Source: Cognatitamlana sp035818475 (GTDB lineage: Bacteria; Bacteroidota; Bacteroidia; Flavobacteriales; Flavobacteriaceae). From it: a stretch of 64,000 nt of DNA. Below, one piece after another: positions 43,231 to 52,566 of this stretch. Where the stretch lies: contig NZ_JAYMGV010000004.1 in assembly GCF_035818475.1 (NCBI RefSeq), forward strand, positions 124,001 through 188,000, written 5' to 3'. The translations under genes and the position numbers were made by a program. The notes under the pieces were generated by a model, which did not search any database, was not told the origin of the DNA, and saw only the letters and a list, made by a program, of their open reading frames with translations. The stretch's first letter is position 1, and each line of letters begins with the position of its first letter.

Positions 43231-46200
43231 ATGAATTTTAAACTATGTTATTCACTGGTAGTGTTATTTTTTGTCACGAGCTTTGTTTCAGCGCAAAAAA
43301 GTATTACTGGTAAAGTTGCTGGCTTAACTGGAGGAGAGTTGCCCGGAGTAACTATTTTAATAAAAGGGACAAAAAAAGGAACTACGACAGATTTTGATGG
43401 AAACTACCAAATTCAAGTTCAAGGAAACAACGATGTGTTAGTTTTTTCATATTTGGGATTTGCAACAAAAGAAGTCGTTGTTGGTAATAAATCAACTATT
43501 AATGTGCTACTTGAAGAAGATATAGCCAGCTTGGATGAAGTTGTGGTAGTTGGATATGGAACTTCAAAAAAGTCAGATGTTACAGGAACAATTTCATCTA
43601 TAAAATCTGAAAAACTTTCTGAGACAAGAGCACCAAGCTTTGTAGAAAGTATTCAGGGAAGAATGTCTGGAGTTCAAGTCGTATCGGGATCGGGAGCACC
43701 TGGATCAGAAATTGATATACAAATTAGAGGTGCTGTCTCTATTAATTCAAGTTCAAAACCGTTATATGTAATTGATGGTGTTCAAATTGACCCCAACGAA
43801 TCTACTGTAGCCAATAGTGCTGTGGTTGGAGACGACTCTAATAGCCCATTGGCATTCATTAATCCTGCTGATATTGAAACGATTGATGTTTTAAAAAGTA
43901 CATCAGCAACAGCTATCTACGGTAATCGTGGAGCCAATGGTGTTGTAATAGTTACAACTAAAGGCGGAAAAGCTAACGAAAAGGCTAGAATTACATTCAA
44001 TGCATATACATCAATGGCACAATTTCCAGAATCGCGAAAAATAAAGATGGCTGGTATTGGTAAATATGGAGATTGGTATCGATTTTGGAAAGAGCCCCCT
44101 GCACAAGGAAGTGAAAATTATTTTTGGGATTATACGGGATCAGAGCCCATTGCTAAAGATTTAAGTAACGAACCATTTCGTGATTGGCAAAATGAGTTAA
44201 CTGACCCTTCATTTATACATAACTATAATTTAGGTTTTTCTACTTCAAGTGAAGGTAGTAGTATGTCAGGGTCAATTTCTTATACAGATCAAGATGGAGC
44301 TATTAAAAACAGTGATTTTTCCAGATTAACAGCCCGTTTAAAAGGAGAAATAAAGTATAGCGAAAAAGTAAGAATAGGAGGGAATCTAAATTTTTCTAAC
44401 TCAGAAGCTAATGGTATTTCAGAAGGAGGATCACAAGGTAGATGGGCTGGAGCCATTAAGTCATTGGTTTTATTTAATCCTTTAGACCCGGAGGTTTCAA
44501 GAAATTTAGAAGATGAAGATGTTGAAGCCGGGGCAGGATTAAGTAGACCAGCAGAATACATATTAGACTCAGAAAGAATTATCAATAACTCAAGTATTTT
44601 AGGAAATGTTTATTTAATAAATGATTTTACTGAAAATTTAAATCTAAAAGTCACATTTGGTGGACGGCTTTCAAATTCAAAATTAAAAGAGTTTTATCCT
44701 AGCTCAATTAATCAGGGAGGAGGACTCAATAGAGGTAGTATAAACAATACAAGTATTAACAATTGGTATAATCAAAACCAGTTAACTTATAACAAGAGAT
44801 TTAATAAAAACCACCGTATAAATGCTACAGTTGTATTTGAAACAAGAAGTTTAAAAAGAGAGACTGTTGATGCAATTAATGCCGATTTTGCTTTTGAAGG
44901 ATTGGGAGTTGATGATTTAGGAGCTGGAGCACAACCCTCACCACCACAATCTTCTAATATAACCAATACAAATACTGGGTTATTGGGGCGTGTCAATTAT
45001 TTTTTAAAAAATGGGACCTATATTTTTACAGGAAGTCTTAGAGCAGATGGATCGAGTAAATTCCCTTCAAACAACAGATGGGGTTATTTCCCTTCAGGGT
45101 CTTTTGCCTGGAATGTTTCTAGAGAACGTTTTTTAAAGAGTAATTCAACAATTAGTAACTTAAAATTAAGGTTAGGCTATGGTGTAGCAGGGAACGATCC
45201 GCTTACGCCATTCCAGTTTTTGCCAAGCTATGGGTCTAACATTTCAGTGTCCAATGAAGAGTTAATCACAACTTATAAACCTGCAATATTGGGAAATTTA
45301 GATTTAACCTGGGAAACGACTACCGAAGAGAATATAGGGATAGATTTAGGGTTGTTTAATAATAAGATAGCTTTAACGGCAGACTATTACCAAAGAAGAA
45401 CAGACGATATGTTACTTCAGGCTGTGGTTCCGGCAACAACAGGTTTCGCGGTTCAATGGCAAAATATAGGGCGTATAGACTCTAAAGGATTAGAATTAGC
45501 CTTAAGTACAAATATTATTACAACTAGTGATTTTAAATGGAATGCTAGTATAAATGCAACTTTACAAAAAACTGAAATTAAATCTTTAGGAAACGGGAGT
45601 CACATTGACTTAGATTTTCCAGGACCTGGAGATCGTATAAAGGGAAGAATACAAGTAGGAGGTGAAATAGGAGAGTTTTACGGGTTTGAATTTGGAGGAA
45701 TTTTTCAATATGAACATTTTGAAGAGTTTGACGGGTTAACCACAGAAGAGGCTGCAGAAATTTTTGACAGAAATCAAACCTATACAGTTAAAACAGATGC
45801 AGAGGGTAATACTGTTGTGCCCGTATTTGCTTCACAAGGCTATAGGCCTGGTGATATGTATTTTAAAGATCAGGGAACAGATGGGTTAATAGATGAACTT
45901 GAAGACAGAACCAGTTTAGGATCAAGTAACCCAGAGGTTTTTGGAGGGTTTTCAAATGGCCTTAAGTATAAAAACTTTGACTTAAATATGAATTTCACTT
46001 ATTCTATTGGTAATGAGATTTATAATGAAACACGAGTTTGGACAGAAGGAGCAGGAGGACGTTCAAATTTAAATGTTAGTGAAGATTATTTCGATAATGC
46101 TTGGAAACCAACAGCGCCTTCTGATGTTTTTCCTAGTTTTGATGGAGTAGGAAAAGATAAAGCATCATCTTATTATGTAGAAGATGGGTCTTATCTAAAA

Positions 46201-46422
46201 TTTCAGTCCTTAACCTTAGGATATTCTTTACCAAATGACATAACCCAAAAATTGAAACTAAATAAATTGCGTATTTATTTTAATGCGAACGATATATATA
46301 TCTGGACTAAATACACAGGTTTTACTCCAGAGGTTCGTGGCCCAAGACAGTTAATAGGATTAGATCGATTTAATTACCCAAAACCATTAACTATTACTGG
46401 TGGGATAGATATCATATTTTAA
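43231..46422 (+). CDS. SusC/RagA-type TonB-dependent outer membrane transporter
   Basis: 1063 aa. A Sec signal ends in 'FFVTSFVSAQ'. Then a carboxypeptidase-like domain ('KSITGKVAGLTGGELPGVTI', 'GTTTDFDGNYQI'), the TonB-box region 'LDEVVVVGYGTSKKSDVTG', a plug with 'IRGAVSINSSSKPLYVIDGV' and 'ATAIYGNRGANGVVIVTTKG', and a long beta-barrel ending in an aromatic ('TITGGIDIIF'). It imports oligosaccharides across the outer membrane with the SusD lipoprotein encoded 17 nt downstream. The sugar is unknown; the sulfatases downstream suggest a sulfated glycan. Confidence 0.95.
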   Translation: MNFKLCYSLVVLFFVTSFVSAQKSITGKVAGLTGGELPGVTILIKGTKKGTTTDFDGNYQIQVQGNNDVLVFSYLGFATKEVVVGNKSTINVLLEEDIASLDEVVVVGYGTSKKSDVTGTISSIKSEKLSETRAPSFVESIQGRMSGVQVVSGSGAPGSEIDIQIRGAVSINSSSKPLYVIDGVQIDPNESTVANSAVVGDDSNSPLAFINPADIETIDVLKSTSATAIYGNRGANGVVIVTTKGGKANEKARITFNAYTSMAQFPESRKIKMAGIGKYGDWYRFWKEPPAQGSENYFWDYTGSEPIAKDLSNEPFRDWQNELTDPSFIHNYNLGFSTSSEGSSMSGSISYTDQDGAIKNSDFSRLTARLKGEIKYSEKVRIGGNLNFSNSEANGISEGGSQGRWAGAIKSLVLFNPLDPEVSRNLEDEDVEAGAGLSRPAEYILDSERIINNSSILGNVYLINDFTENLNLKVTFGGRLSNSKLKEFYPSSINQGGGLNRGSINNTSINNWYNQNQLTYNKRFNKNHRINATVVFETRSLKRETVDAINADFAFEGLGVDDLGAGAQPSPPQSSNITNTNTGLLGRVNYFLKNGTYIFTGSLRADGSSKFPSNNRWGYFPSGSFAWNVSRERFLKSNSTISNLKLRLGYGVAGNDPLTPFQFLPSYGSNISVSNEELITTYKPAILGNLDLTWETTTEENIGIDLGLFNNKIALTADYYQRRTDDMLLQAVVPATTGFAVQWQNIGRIDSKGLELALSTNIITTSDFKWNASINATLQKTEIKSLGNGSHIDLDFPGPGDRIKGRIQVGGEIGEFYGFEFGGIFQYEHFEEFDGLTTEEAAEIFDRNQTYTVKTDAEGNTVVPVFASQGYRPGDMYFKDQGTDGLIDELEDRTSLGSSNPEVFGGFSNGLKYKNFDLNMNFTYSIGNEIYNETRVWTEGAGGRSNLNVSEDYFDNAWKPTAPSDVFPSFDGVGKDKASSYYVEDGSYLKFQSLTLGYSLPNDITQKLKLNKLRIYFNANDIYIWTKYTGFTPEVRGPRQLIGLDRFNYPKPLTITGGIDIIF

Positions 46423-46439
46423 TATAAAAAACAATACAC

Positions 46440-48071
46440 ATGAAAAAGTATATTTATATCATAGCTATTACAATCCTATTTATGGGATGTAATGATTTTC
46501 TTGAACCAGAAGTAGAAAGTTTAGTAGTGCCAGAAAATGTAGATGACCCGGAATTGCTTGTACGAGGTGCTTTTGAACATTTACGTTCAAGTAACAATAG
46601 TTGGAAAATATGGACAAATACACTAACTAATTTAAACAATGATGAAGTTATTAAAAGCTCATTTAGACTCCCTTTATCTGGTAGACTTTGGAACCTAGCA
46701 ACGTTTGACCATAGAGTTGACAATGCAGATGTTAAAAACGTATGGGTTGATTTATATGGAGGGGTTAATGCATCTAATCATGCCATTTTAGTTTCTAGAA
46801 ATAATGAAAATATAGCATTAGAAGCAGAGGCCCGTTTTATAAGAGGTTTTTATTATTGGACCCTAACAACCTTATATGGAGGTGTACCAATAGTAAAATC
46901 ATTTGAAGATGACCCTTTTTTACAACGATCGTCAATTGAGGATGTGTTACATTTTATTGAAGAAGACTGGGAATTTGCAGTTGAAAATGGACCGGATATA
47001 CCTGTAATGGCTGGTAGAATAACTAAGCTAACGGCTGCAGCCATGTTAGCTAAATTGTATTTGTATATGGGAGGGTGCCAAGAGCATAACATAGACAGTT
47101 GGGCAATACCAGTTGGAACAAAACCTGAAAGCGCAAAATTGGTGAGTTTTTCTAATTGGGAAGATCCTCGAACCCCTGCAGAGTATTACACTATGGCAGA
47201 AACTTATTTAAGCCAGGTGTACGGACAATATAATTTATTGAATAATTATAGAGATAATTTTAGGAAATCCGGAGAAAAAGATGCCAGAAATAGTGAATGG
47301 CTATTTCATATAGAGGCGTCAGCAACAGTAGCAGAGAGTGTTCCAGAAGCTTTTAACATGGCCTTTGGGTTTCATGAAGAAAGTGCATGGCATTTTGTGC
47401 CTAGCTACGAAATGTTTGGCTTATATCATGCCAATGACACTAGGATAGGGAATGTTGGAAAACGCGCAAATAACGGTTCTGCTACTGAAATTATTGGGAG
47501 TTTTGAGCATGTCTTAGATGTACAACCAAACCTGTTTGGAGGAGGAGCAGCTTATGTATATACAAAATATAGAAGAGATAGAGCCGCAGGATTACACAGT
47601 AGGTGGGTAACATCAGGAATGCCATTGCTGAGATATGCCGATGTAATACTTATGTATGCTGAAGCCAAATATTTAAATGGAGATGAATTAGGAGCTAGAG
47701 ATCTATTAGCAGAAGTAAGAGGAAGAGCATCATCAGTATTTGAGGCAGTAGATTCAGTAGTATTAGGGGAATTAACTACGGAATATTTCAATACAAATTT
47801 TATGCAAGAATTGATGGATGAACGTAAACGCGAATTATGTGCAGAAGGGCATAGACGTATAGATTTAATGCGTACTGGAATGATGCCAACTGCTATTAAT
47901 GCTTTAAATGATACACATCCTACAGGTGCAGAATGGAAAGGTGGAGGTAAAACAGTAAGAGGAATGAAAGAAAATTTTGCTAATCAAGCTTATACAGTAT
48001 GGTTTCCAATACCTTTAGAGCAAGTTAACCTTGCTGGGTATATACAAAACCCAGGATACCCAAGCGAATAA
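46440..48071 (+). CDS. SusD/RagB-type glycan-binding lipoprotein
   Basis: 543 aa. The lipoprotein signal is 'AITILFMGCNDFLEPE'. SusD signatures are 'EAEARFIRGFYYWTLTTLYG' near residue 120, 'LRYADVILMYAEAKYL' and the C-terminal 'IPLEQVNLAGYIQNPGYPSE'. It forms the lid over the SusC barrel at the cell surface and captures oligosaccharides. A terminator follows, separating the pair from the regulator gene. Confidence 0.95.
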   Translation: MKKYIYIIAITILFMGCNDFLEPEVESLVVPENVDDPELLVRGAFEHLRSSNNSWKIWTNTLTNLNNDEVIKSSFRLPLSGRLWNLATFDHRVDNADVKNVWVDLYGGVNASNHAILVSRNNENIALEAEARFIRGFYYWTLTTLYGGVPIVKSFEDDPFLQRSSIEDVLHFIEEDWEFAVENGPDIPVMAGRITKLTAAAMLAKLYLYMGGCQEHNIDSWAIPVGTKPESAKLVSFSNWEDPRTPAEYYTMAETYLSQVYGQYNLLNNYRDNFRKSGEKDARNSEWLFHIEASATVAESVPEAFNMAFGFHEESAWHFVPSYEMFGLYHANDTRIGNVGKRANNGSATEIIGSFEHVLDVQPNLFGGGAAYVYTKYRRDRAAGLHSRWVTSGMPLLRYADVILMYAEAKYLNGDELGARDLLAEVRGRASSVFEAVDSVVLGELTTEYFNTNFMQELMDERKRELCAEGHRRIDLMRTGMMPTAINALNDTHPTGAEWKGGGKTVRGMKENFANQAYTVWFPIPLEQVNLAGYIQNPGYPSE

Positions 48072-48096
48072 TGATAGTTTTATTTTGATTCAAAAC

Positions 48097-48146
48097 AAAA
48101 AGCTCATTGGGTAGTATATAAACTATACCTTTTGAGCTTTTTGCTT
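48097..48146 (+). terminator. Terminator after susD-like gene
   Basis: aaaaagctca (48097-48106) pairs with tgagcttttt (48133-48142); an inner partial stem is present and T-rich sequence follows. It lies 25 nt after the SusD stop and 37 nt before the regulator start. Confidence 0.7.
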
Positions 48147-48178
48147 TTTTATAGTATTTTTAATTAAAAAGAAGGAGT

Positions 48179-51100
48179 ATGCGCCTATTAACTAAAATAA
48201 AATCGAGCCTTATTATTTTATTAGTACTTGTTTTTAATGAAAATCATGCAGTTTCTGATGATTTGCATATTAGAAATATAGGGGTAGATGATGGCCTTTC
48301 CTATTATCATGTAACAGATATTATTCAAGATTCCAAAGGCTATGTTTGGGTATCTACATTAAATGGTATTAATCGTTTAGACGGAAATACTATCCTAAAT
48401 TATTATGAGCAACCAAATAATGAAGGTAGCTTAAAAAATGATCGCGTAATTTCTCTATGTGAAGGGCCTTATGGTAATATCTGGGCAGGAACAGGATTTG
48501 GGGGCATCCAGATTTTAGACGTAAAAAAGAACACGTTTATAAACATATTATTAGATGAAAAAAATGTATTGAACAATGTAGTACATTCAATAATTAAACT
48601 ATCTAATGGTGATATAATTTGTGGAACCAGAGGCGGTGAGTTGTATCGTTTTTCAGCCAAAGCTATTAAAGCCATGTTAGAAGGTGAAAAAATAGAGTTT
48701 AAGAAGTTAAATCTATTTTCATCACAAGATGAGTTTAGTATAGACCGTATCATTGATATTTTAGAAGGACCAAATGAAATTTGGCTTATAGATTGGAATA
48801 AAAAACTTTTCAGAATAGACTATAGCAATAAAACCACACAAGATTATCATGTAAACATGATAAACAAAAAGGGTATTAATGTTTCCAGTATCGTTAAAAA
48901 TAATAATGACATTTTTATAGGAACTTCAATGGGAGTTTATCTTTTAGAAGAAAACCAAAAACAAAGATTAAAATTTGATTTATGGAGAAGTATTTCCAAT
49001 ACAAAGAAACTAAATGTTACAGGAATTGCACTAGATAATAAGAATAGTCTTTGGGTATCAGGTTTTAAAAATGAAATTTATAAAATAAAAGACATTTACA
49101 ATGAAAATTCAGAATCAGAATACTATAGTTTAAATTTAAATACTCCAATAAGGGTGAAAATGATTGATGAATCAAATGTTCTTTGGTTTTCATCACTTAA
49201 GTCAGGCGTTTTTAACGCAGAACTTTCTTTTAAAAATTTCAATAAGTACAGGTATTTAAATGATATGTTTGATGAAAATAACAGGGATGTATCAACCTCG
49301 TTCCTAGATTCTAATAACTATTTATGGACGGGATTAGGAGAATCAGAACTATTGATCTATGATACAGATAAGAAGCACCTTGTTTATACAAATAACAGAA
49401 TAGATCCAACATCAGTTTTTGAGGATAGGCTGGGGTTTATTTGGGTTACAACCCGTGAAGGTGTTTTTTGTATAAAAAAGACTAAGGACTATTTAAATCC
49501 GATTTCAACAAATAATAAAATTGATTTTTCTATATGGGGAAAGAACGATTTTACCAATAAGTTGTTTAACTCTGTTGAAGAAGATGTTTTTGGAAACGTA
49601 TGGCTGGCTTCAGACAGAGAACTTCTTTATATTATTAGAAATACCAAAGGTGAGATTAGGGAGGTAAAAGTTATTATGAGGGAAAATGAATCTCAAATAT
49701 CACCCTGTGATATTCAAACCATTAAAGCCTTTCCCGGAAAATCAGAATTGTGGATATTACAGAGGGGGTGTGGGCTGACTGTAATGAATTATAGTCAATT
49801 CTTGGAAACAGTGGTTTTTGAACGATTCAGTGCAGAAAACAAAGATGATAATTACATCTCATCAAATGTTGTTAACAATATCTATTTTAATACGGATGCC
49901 ATTTGGTTAAGCACAGATAACGGGTTAAATAAACTTGTTTATTCCAATGCCGGTAAAAAATTTGTATTCGATCAGTTTTATAATGTAGATAAAGGATTAG
50001 TTAACAGTCTAACCAAGTCATTAGAAAAAGACAATCAGGGAAATATTTGGATTGGAACCAACAAGGGATTGGCTTTTTTTAATATAGAAACAAATGCATT
50101 CAGGGTATTTACTACCAAAGACGGCTTATCAAGTAATATTTTTACCAACACTTCATTTAAGAATAAAGAAGGCGCTTTAGTATTTGGAACCGTTAACGGC
50201 TATGTTTCTTTTTTACCGGAAGAGGTTGAACTTAATAAGGCATTACCTGTTGCAGGTTTTACGTCACTTTCTGTTTTTAATAAATTAATTGAACCCGGAG
50301 AATTAGTAAATGGTAGTGTGATCTTAAAAAAAGCTATTTCGGAAACGGACGAGATAGTGATAAATTATAAGCAAAATGATTTCACAATTGGGTTTTCGGC
50401 TTTTCATTATGCCATACCGGAAAAAAACAAGTTTGAATATTTACTTGAAGGTTATCATAACCAATGGGTGTCAACCAATGTCAATATGCCATTTGCGTCA
50501 TTTGCTAACTTATCAACAGGAAATTATACCTTAAAACTCCGGGCCTCTAATAATGATGGTATATGGATGGATAATGTTAAAGCTTTAAAAATTAAAGTAT
50601 TACCACCGCCATGGAAAACAGTATGGGCTTTTTTATTATACGCATTAGTATTTGGAGGGGTAATTTATTTTATCATGAAAGCCTGGGGATCCAGGATAAG
50701 ACTCAGAAATGAAGTGATTTTAGAGCGGTCAAAAAGAGAAAAGGAAAAAGAATTAAATGAAATGAAATTGAGGTATTTTACAGATATCTCACATGAATTT
50801 AGAACGCCATTAACACTTATTCACGGTCCTGTATTAGAGCTAATTGAGATTTTTAGAAAAAATAAAGAAGTATATTCTATTTTACTTCCGCTTAATTTGA
50901 ATATCAATAGAATGTTGCGCTTACTGAATCAGTTACTGGATTTTAGAAAAGCAGAGACTAATAATTTAAAGCTACACTTAACTAAAGGCGATATTATAAG
51001 CTTATTGGAAAACATTATCAATTCATATTTTGAAGCAGCAAAAAGCAAATCTGTTAATTTAAAATTAAAGTCAAAGCACAAAGAGTTTATAACCTGGTTT

Positions 51101-52312
51101 GATGAAGATAAACTGGAAAAGATCATACACAATTTATTATCTAATGCATTAAAATATACAGGTCAGAGTGGAACCATCATTGTTAATTTTACATCAGAAG
51201 GAGATAATAAAGTCATAATTTCAGTTAAAGATACAGGCAAAGGAATTTCAGAAAAGAATAAGAAAAAGATTTTTGACAGGTTTTTTCAAGAAGGTATACA
51301 GTCAGGAACAGGAATTGGTTTGGCTTTAGTAAAAAAGTTGGTTGAGATACACCAGGGAGAAATTGAAGTGGAGAGTGAAATAGATGAAGGAAGTAACTTT
51401 ATAATCCGTATTCCTGTTGGCGAAAACCATTTCTTTGATCAGATACAAAACCAGGTAGCTAAAGTAGGTTTAGATAAAGTGCCTGTTTGGATTGGAGGGC
51501 AATATGAAGAAGAAATATTTGAGGAATCGGCTGCGCAAAATGAAGATGTACCGTTAATTCTTGTTGTAGAAGATGATGAGGATATCAGAAAATATTTGGA
51601 AAGACTTTTAAGTTCAGAGTTTAGAGTTATTATAGCTGAAGATGGCAAGAAAGGAGAAGAAAGTGCTAAAAAGTTTTTACCGGATATGATTATTTCAGAC
51701 ATTTTAATGCCAGAGCAAGACGGTATAGAAATGTGTAGAAATCTTAAATCAGACATAAATACTACATACATTCCAATTATCTTTTTAACTGCTAAATCGT
51801 CAGATAAGGATAAAATAGAAGGTTTGAATATTGGAGCAACAGACTATATTTTAAAGCCCTTTGACCCAAAGGAACTTAAGATAAAGGTTGAAAACATTTT
51901 AAATGATCTTAAGAAAAATCAGGACAGACTAAAACGCGATTTTATTTTAAACCCTTCTGAGGTAAGTATTGAATCTCCGGAAGAAGTTTTCCTGCAAAGA
52001 GCAGTACAAATAGTAGAGGGAAATATGAATGATGGAAATTTCAACCTCTTGTTTTTCTGTAATGAATTAGGGATGAGCAGAATGCAGCTACACAGAAAAC
52101 TAAAAAAATTCACAGGACAAAGTACTACAGAATTCATTAGGTCCATAAGGCTAAAGCGTGCCGCTCAATTATTGGAAGTTGGGCACTTATCAGCTTTAGA
52201 AGTGATGTATGAAGTAGGTATAGAAAGTAGTTCTTATTTCTCTAAAGCCTTTAAAAAACAATACGGAGCAACACCGCATGAATACTCTATAAAAAAAAGG
52301 CCATCAACGTAA
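48179..52312 (+). CDS. Hybrid two-component system regulator (HTCS)
   Basis: 1377 aa, all domains in one protein. Signal, then a periplasmic two-part beta-propeller (repeats such as 'GYVWVSTLNGINRLDGN' and 'GNIWIGTNKGLAFFN') to about residue 700; a Y_Y_Y domain to about 805; a membrane helix at about 815-837; HisKA with the phospho-His in 'DISHEFRTPLTLIHGP' (about 871); HATPase ('DTGKGISEKN', 'GTGIGLALVKKLVE'); receiver with Asp in 'MIISDILMPEQDG' (about 1172); and an AraC HTH ('VMYEVGIESSSYFSKAFKKQ'). It senses a glycan fragment in the periplasm and activates the locus. The start has a strong Shine-Dalgarno (aaggag), uncommon in Bacteroidota. Confidence 0.95.
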   Translation: MRLLTKIKSSLIILLVLVFNENHAVSDDLHIRNIGVDDGLSYYHVTDIIQDSKGYVWVSTLNGINRLDGNTILNYYEQPNNEGSLKNDRVISLCEGPYGNIWAGTGFGGIQILDVKKNTFINILLDEKNVLNNVVHSIIKLSNGDIICGTRGGELYRFSAKAIKAMLEGEKIEFKKLNLFSSQDEFSIDRIIDILEGPNEIWLIDWNKKLFRIDYSNKTTQDYHVNMINKKGINVSSIVKNNNDIFIGTSMGVYLLEENQKQRLKFDLWRSISNTKKLNVTGIALDNKNSLWVSGFKNEIYKIKDIYNENSESEYYSLNLNTPIRVKMIDESNVLWFSSLKSGVFNAELSFKNFNKYRYLNDMFDENNRDVSTSFLDSNNYLWTGLGESELLIYDTDKKHLVYTNNRIDPTSVFEDRLGFIWVTTREGVFCIKKTKDYLNPISTNNKIDFSIWGKNDFTNKLFNSVEEDVFGNVWLASDRELLYIIRNTKGEIREVKVIMRENESQISPCDIQTIKAFPGKSELWILQRGCGLTVMNYSQFLETVVFERFSAENKDDNYISSNVVNNIYFNTDAIWLSTDNGLNKLVYSNAGKKFVFDQFYNVDKGLVNSLTKSLEKDNQGNIWIGTNKGLAFFNIETNAFRVFTTKDGLSSNIFTNTSFKNKEGALVFGTVNGYVSFLPEEVELNKALPVAGFTSLSVFNKLIEPGELVNGSVILKKAISETDEIVINYKQNDFTIGFSAFHYAIPEKNKFEYLLEGYHNQWVSTNVNMPFASFANLSTGNYTLKLRASNNDGIWMDNVKALKIKVLPPPWKTVWAFLLYALVFGGVIYFIMKAWGSRIRLRNEVILERSKREKEKELNEMKLRYFTDISHEFRTPLTLIHGPVLELIEIFRKNKEVYSILLPLNLNINRMLRLLNQLLDFRKAETNNLKLHLTKGDIISLLENIINSYFEAAKSKSVNLKLKSKHKEFITWFDEDKLEKIIHNLLSNALKYTGQSGTIIVNFTSEGDNKVIISVKDTGKGISEKNKKKIFDRFFQEGIQSGTGIGLALVKKLVEIHQGEIEVESEIDEGSNFIIRIPVGENHFFDQIQNQVAKVGLDKVPVWIGGQYEEEIFEESAAQNEDVPLILVVEDDEDIRKYLERLLSSEFRVIIAEDGKKGEESAKKFLPDMIISDILMPEQDGIEMCRNLKSDINTTYIPIIFLTAKSSDKDKIEGLNIGATDYILKPFDPKELKIKVENILNDLKKNQDRLKRDFILNPSEVSIESPEEVFLQRAVQIVEGNMNDGNFNLLFFCNELGMSRMQLHRKLKKFTGQSTTEFIRSIRLKRAAQLLEVGHLSALEVMYEVGIESSSYFSKAFKKQYGATPHEYSIKKRPST

Positions 52313-52566
52313 TTAGGTAATTATGTAAATCATGCTTTTAGAACTCATTTTTAATGAAGCGGTATATTTTCTTATCTGGATTTAGGGCAAACCATAATGC
52401 CTCAAAGGTGAGTTAAAAAATCATAAATCATAAATAACTTATTTAAAAGCTATATAGAGCTAAAAAATAGTTTTTGAGCACTACTTGGTTACATAACAGC
52501 AGTTAGCTTATTCTATTACAGAATATCTTAGCTTAAAAGTTATTATAGCTTACAGATATTCAATTT

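Noticed and set aside
52441..52566. Possible copy of the 21-bp repeat promoter before the beta-helix gene
   Set aside because: One half-site (TTACATAACAGCAGTTA at 52489) fits, but the second copy at +21 is poor and no TTTTGG lies at the fixed distance. Three TAGCTTA words are present at irregular spacing.
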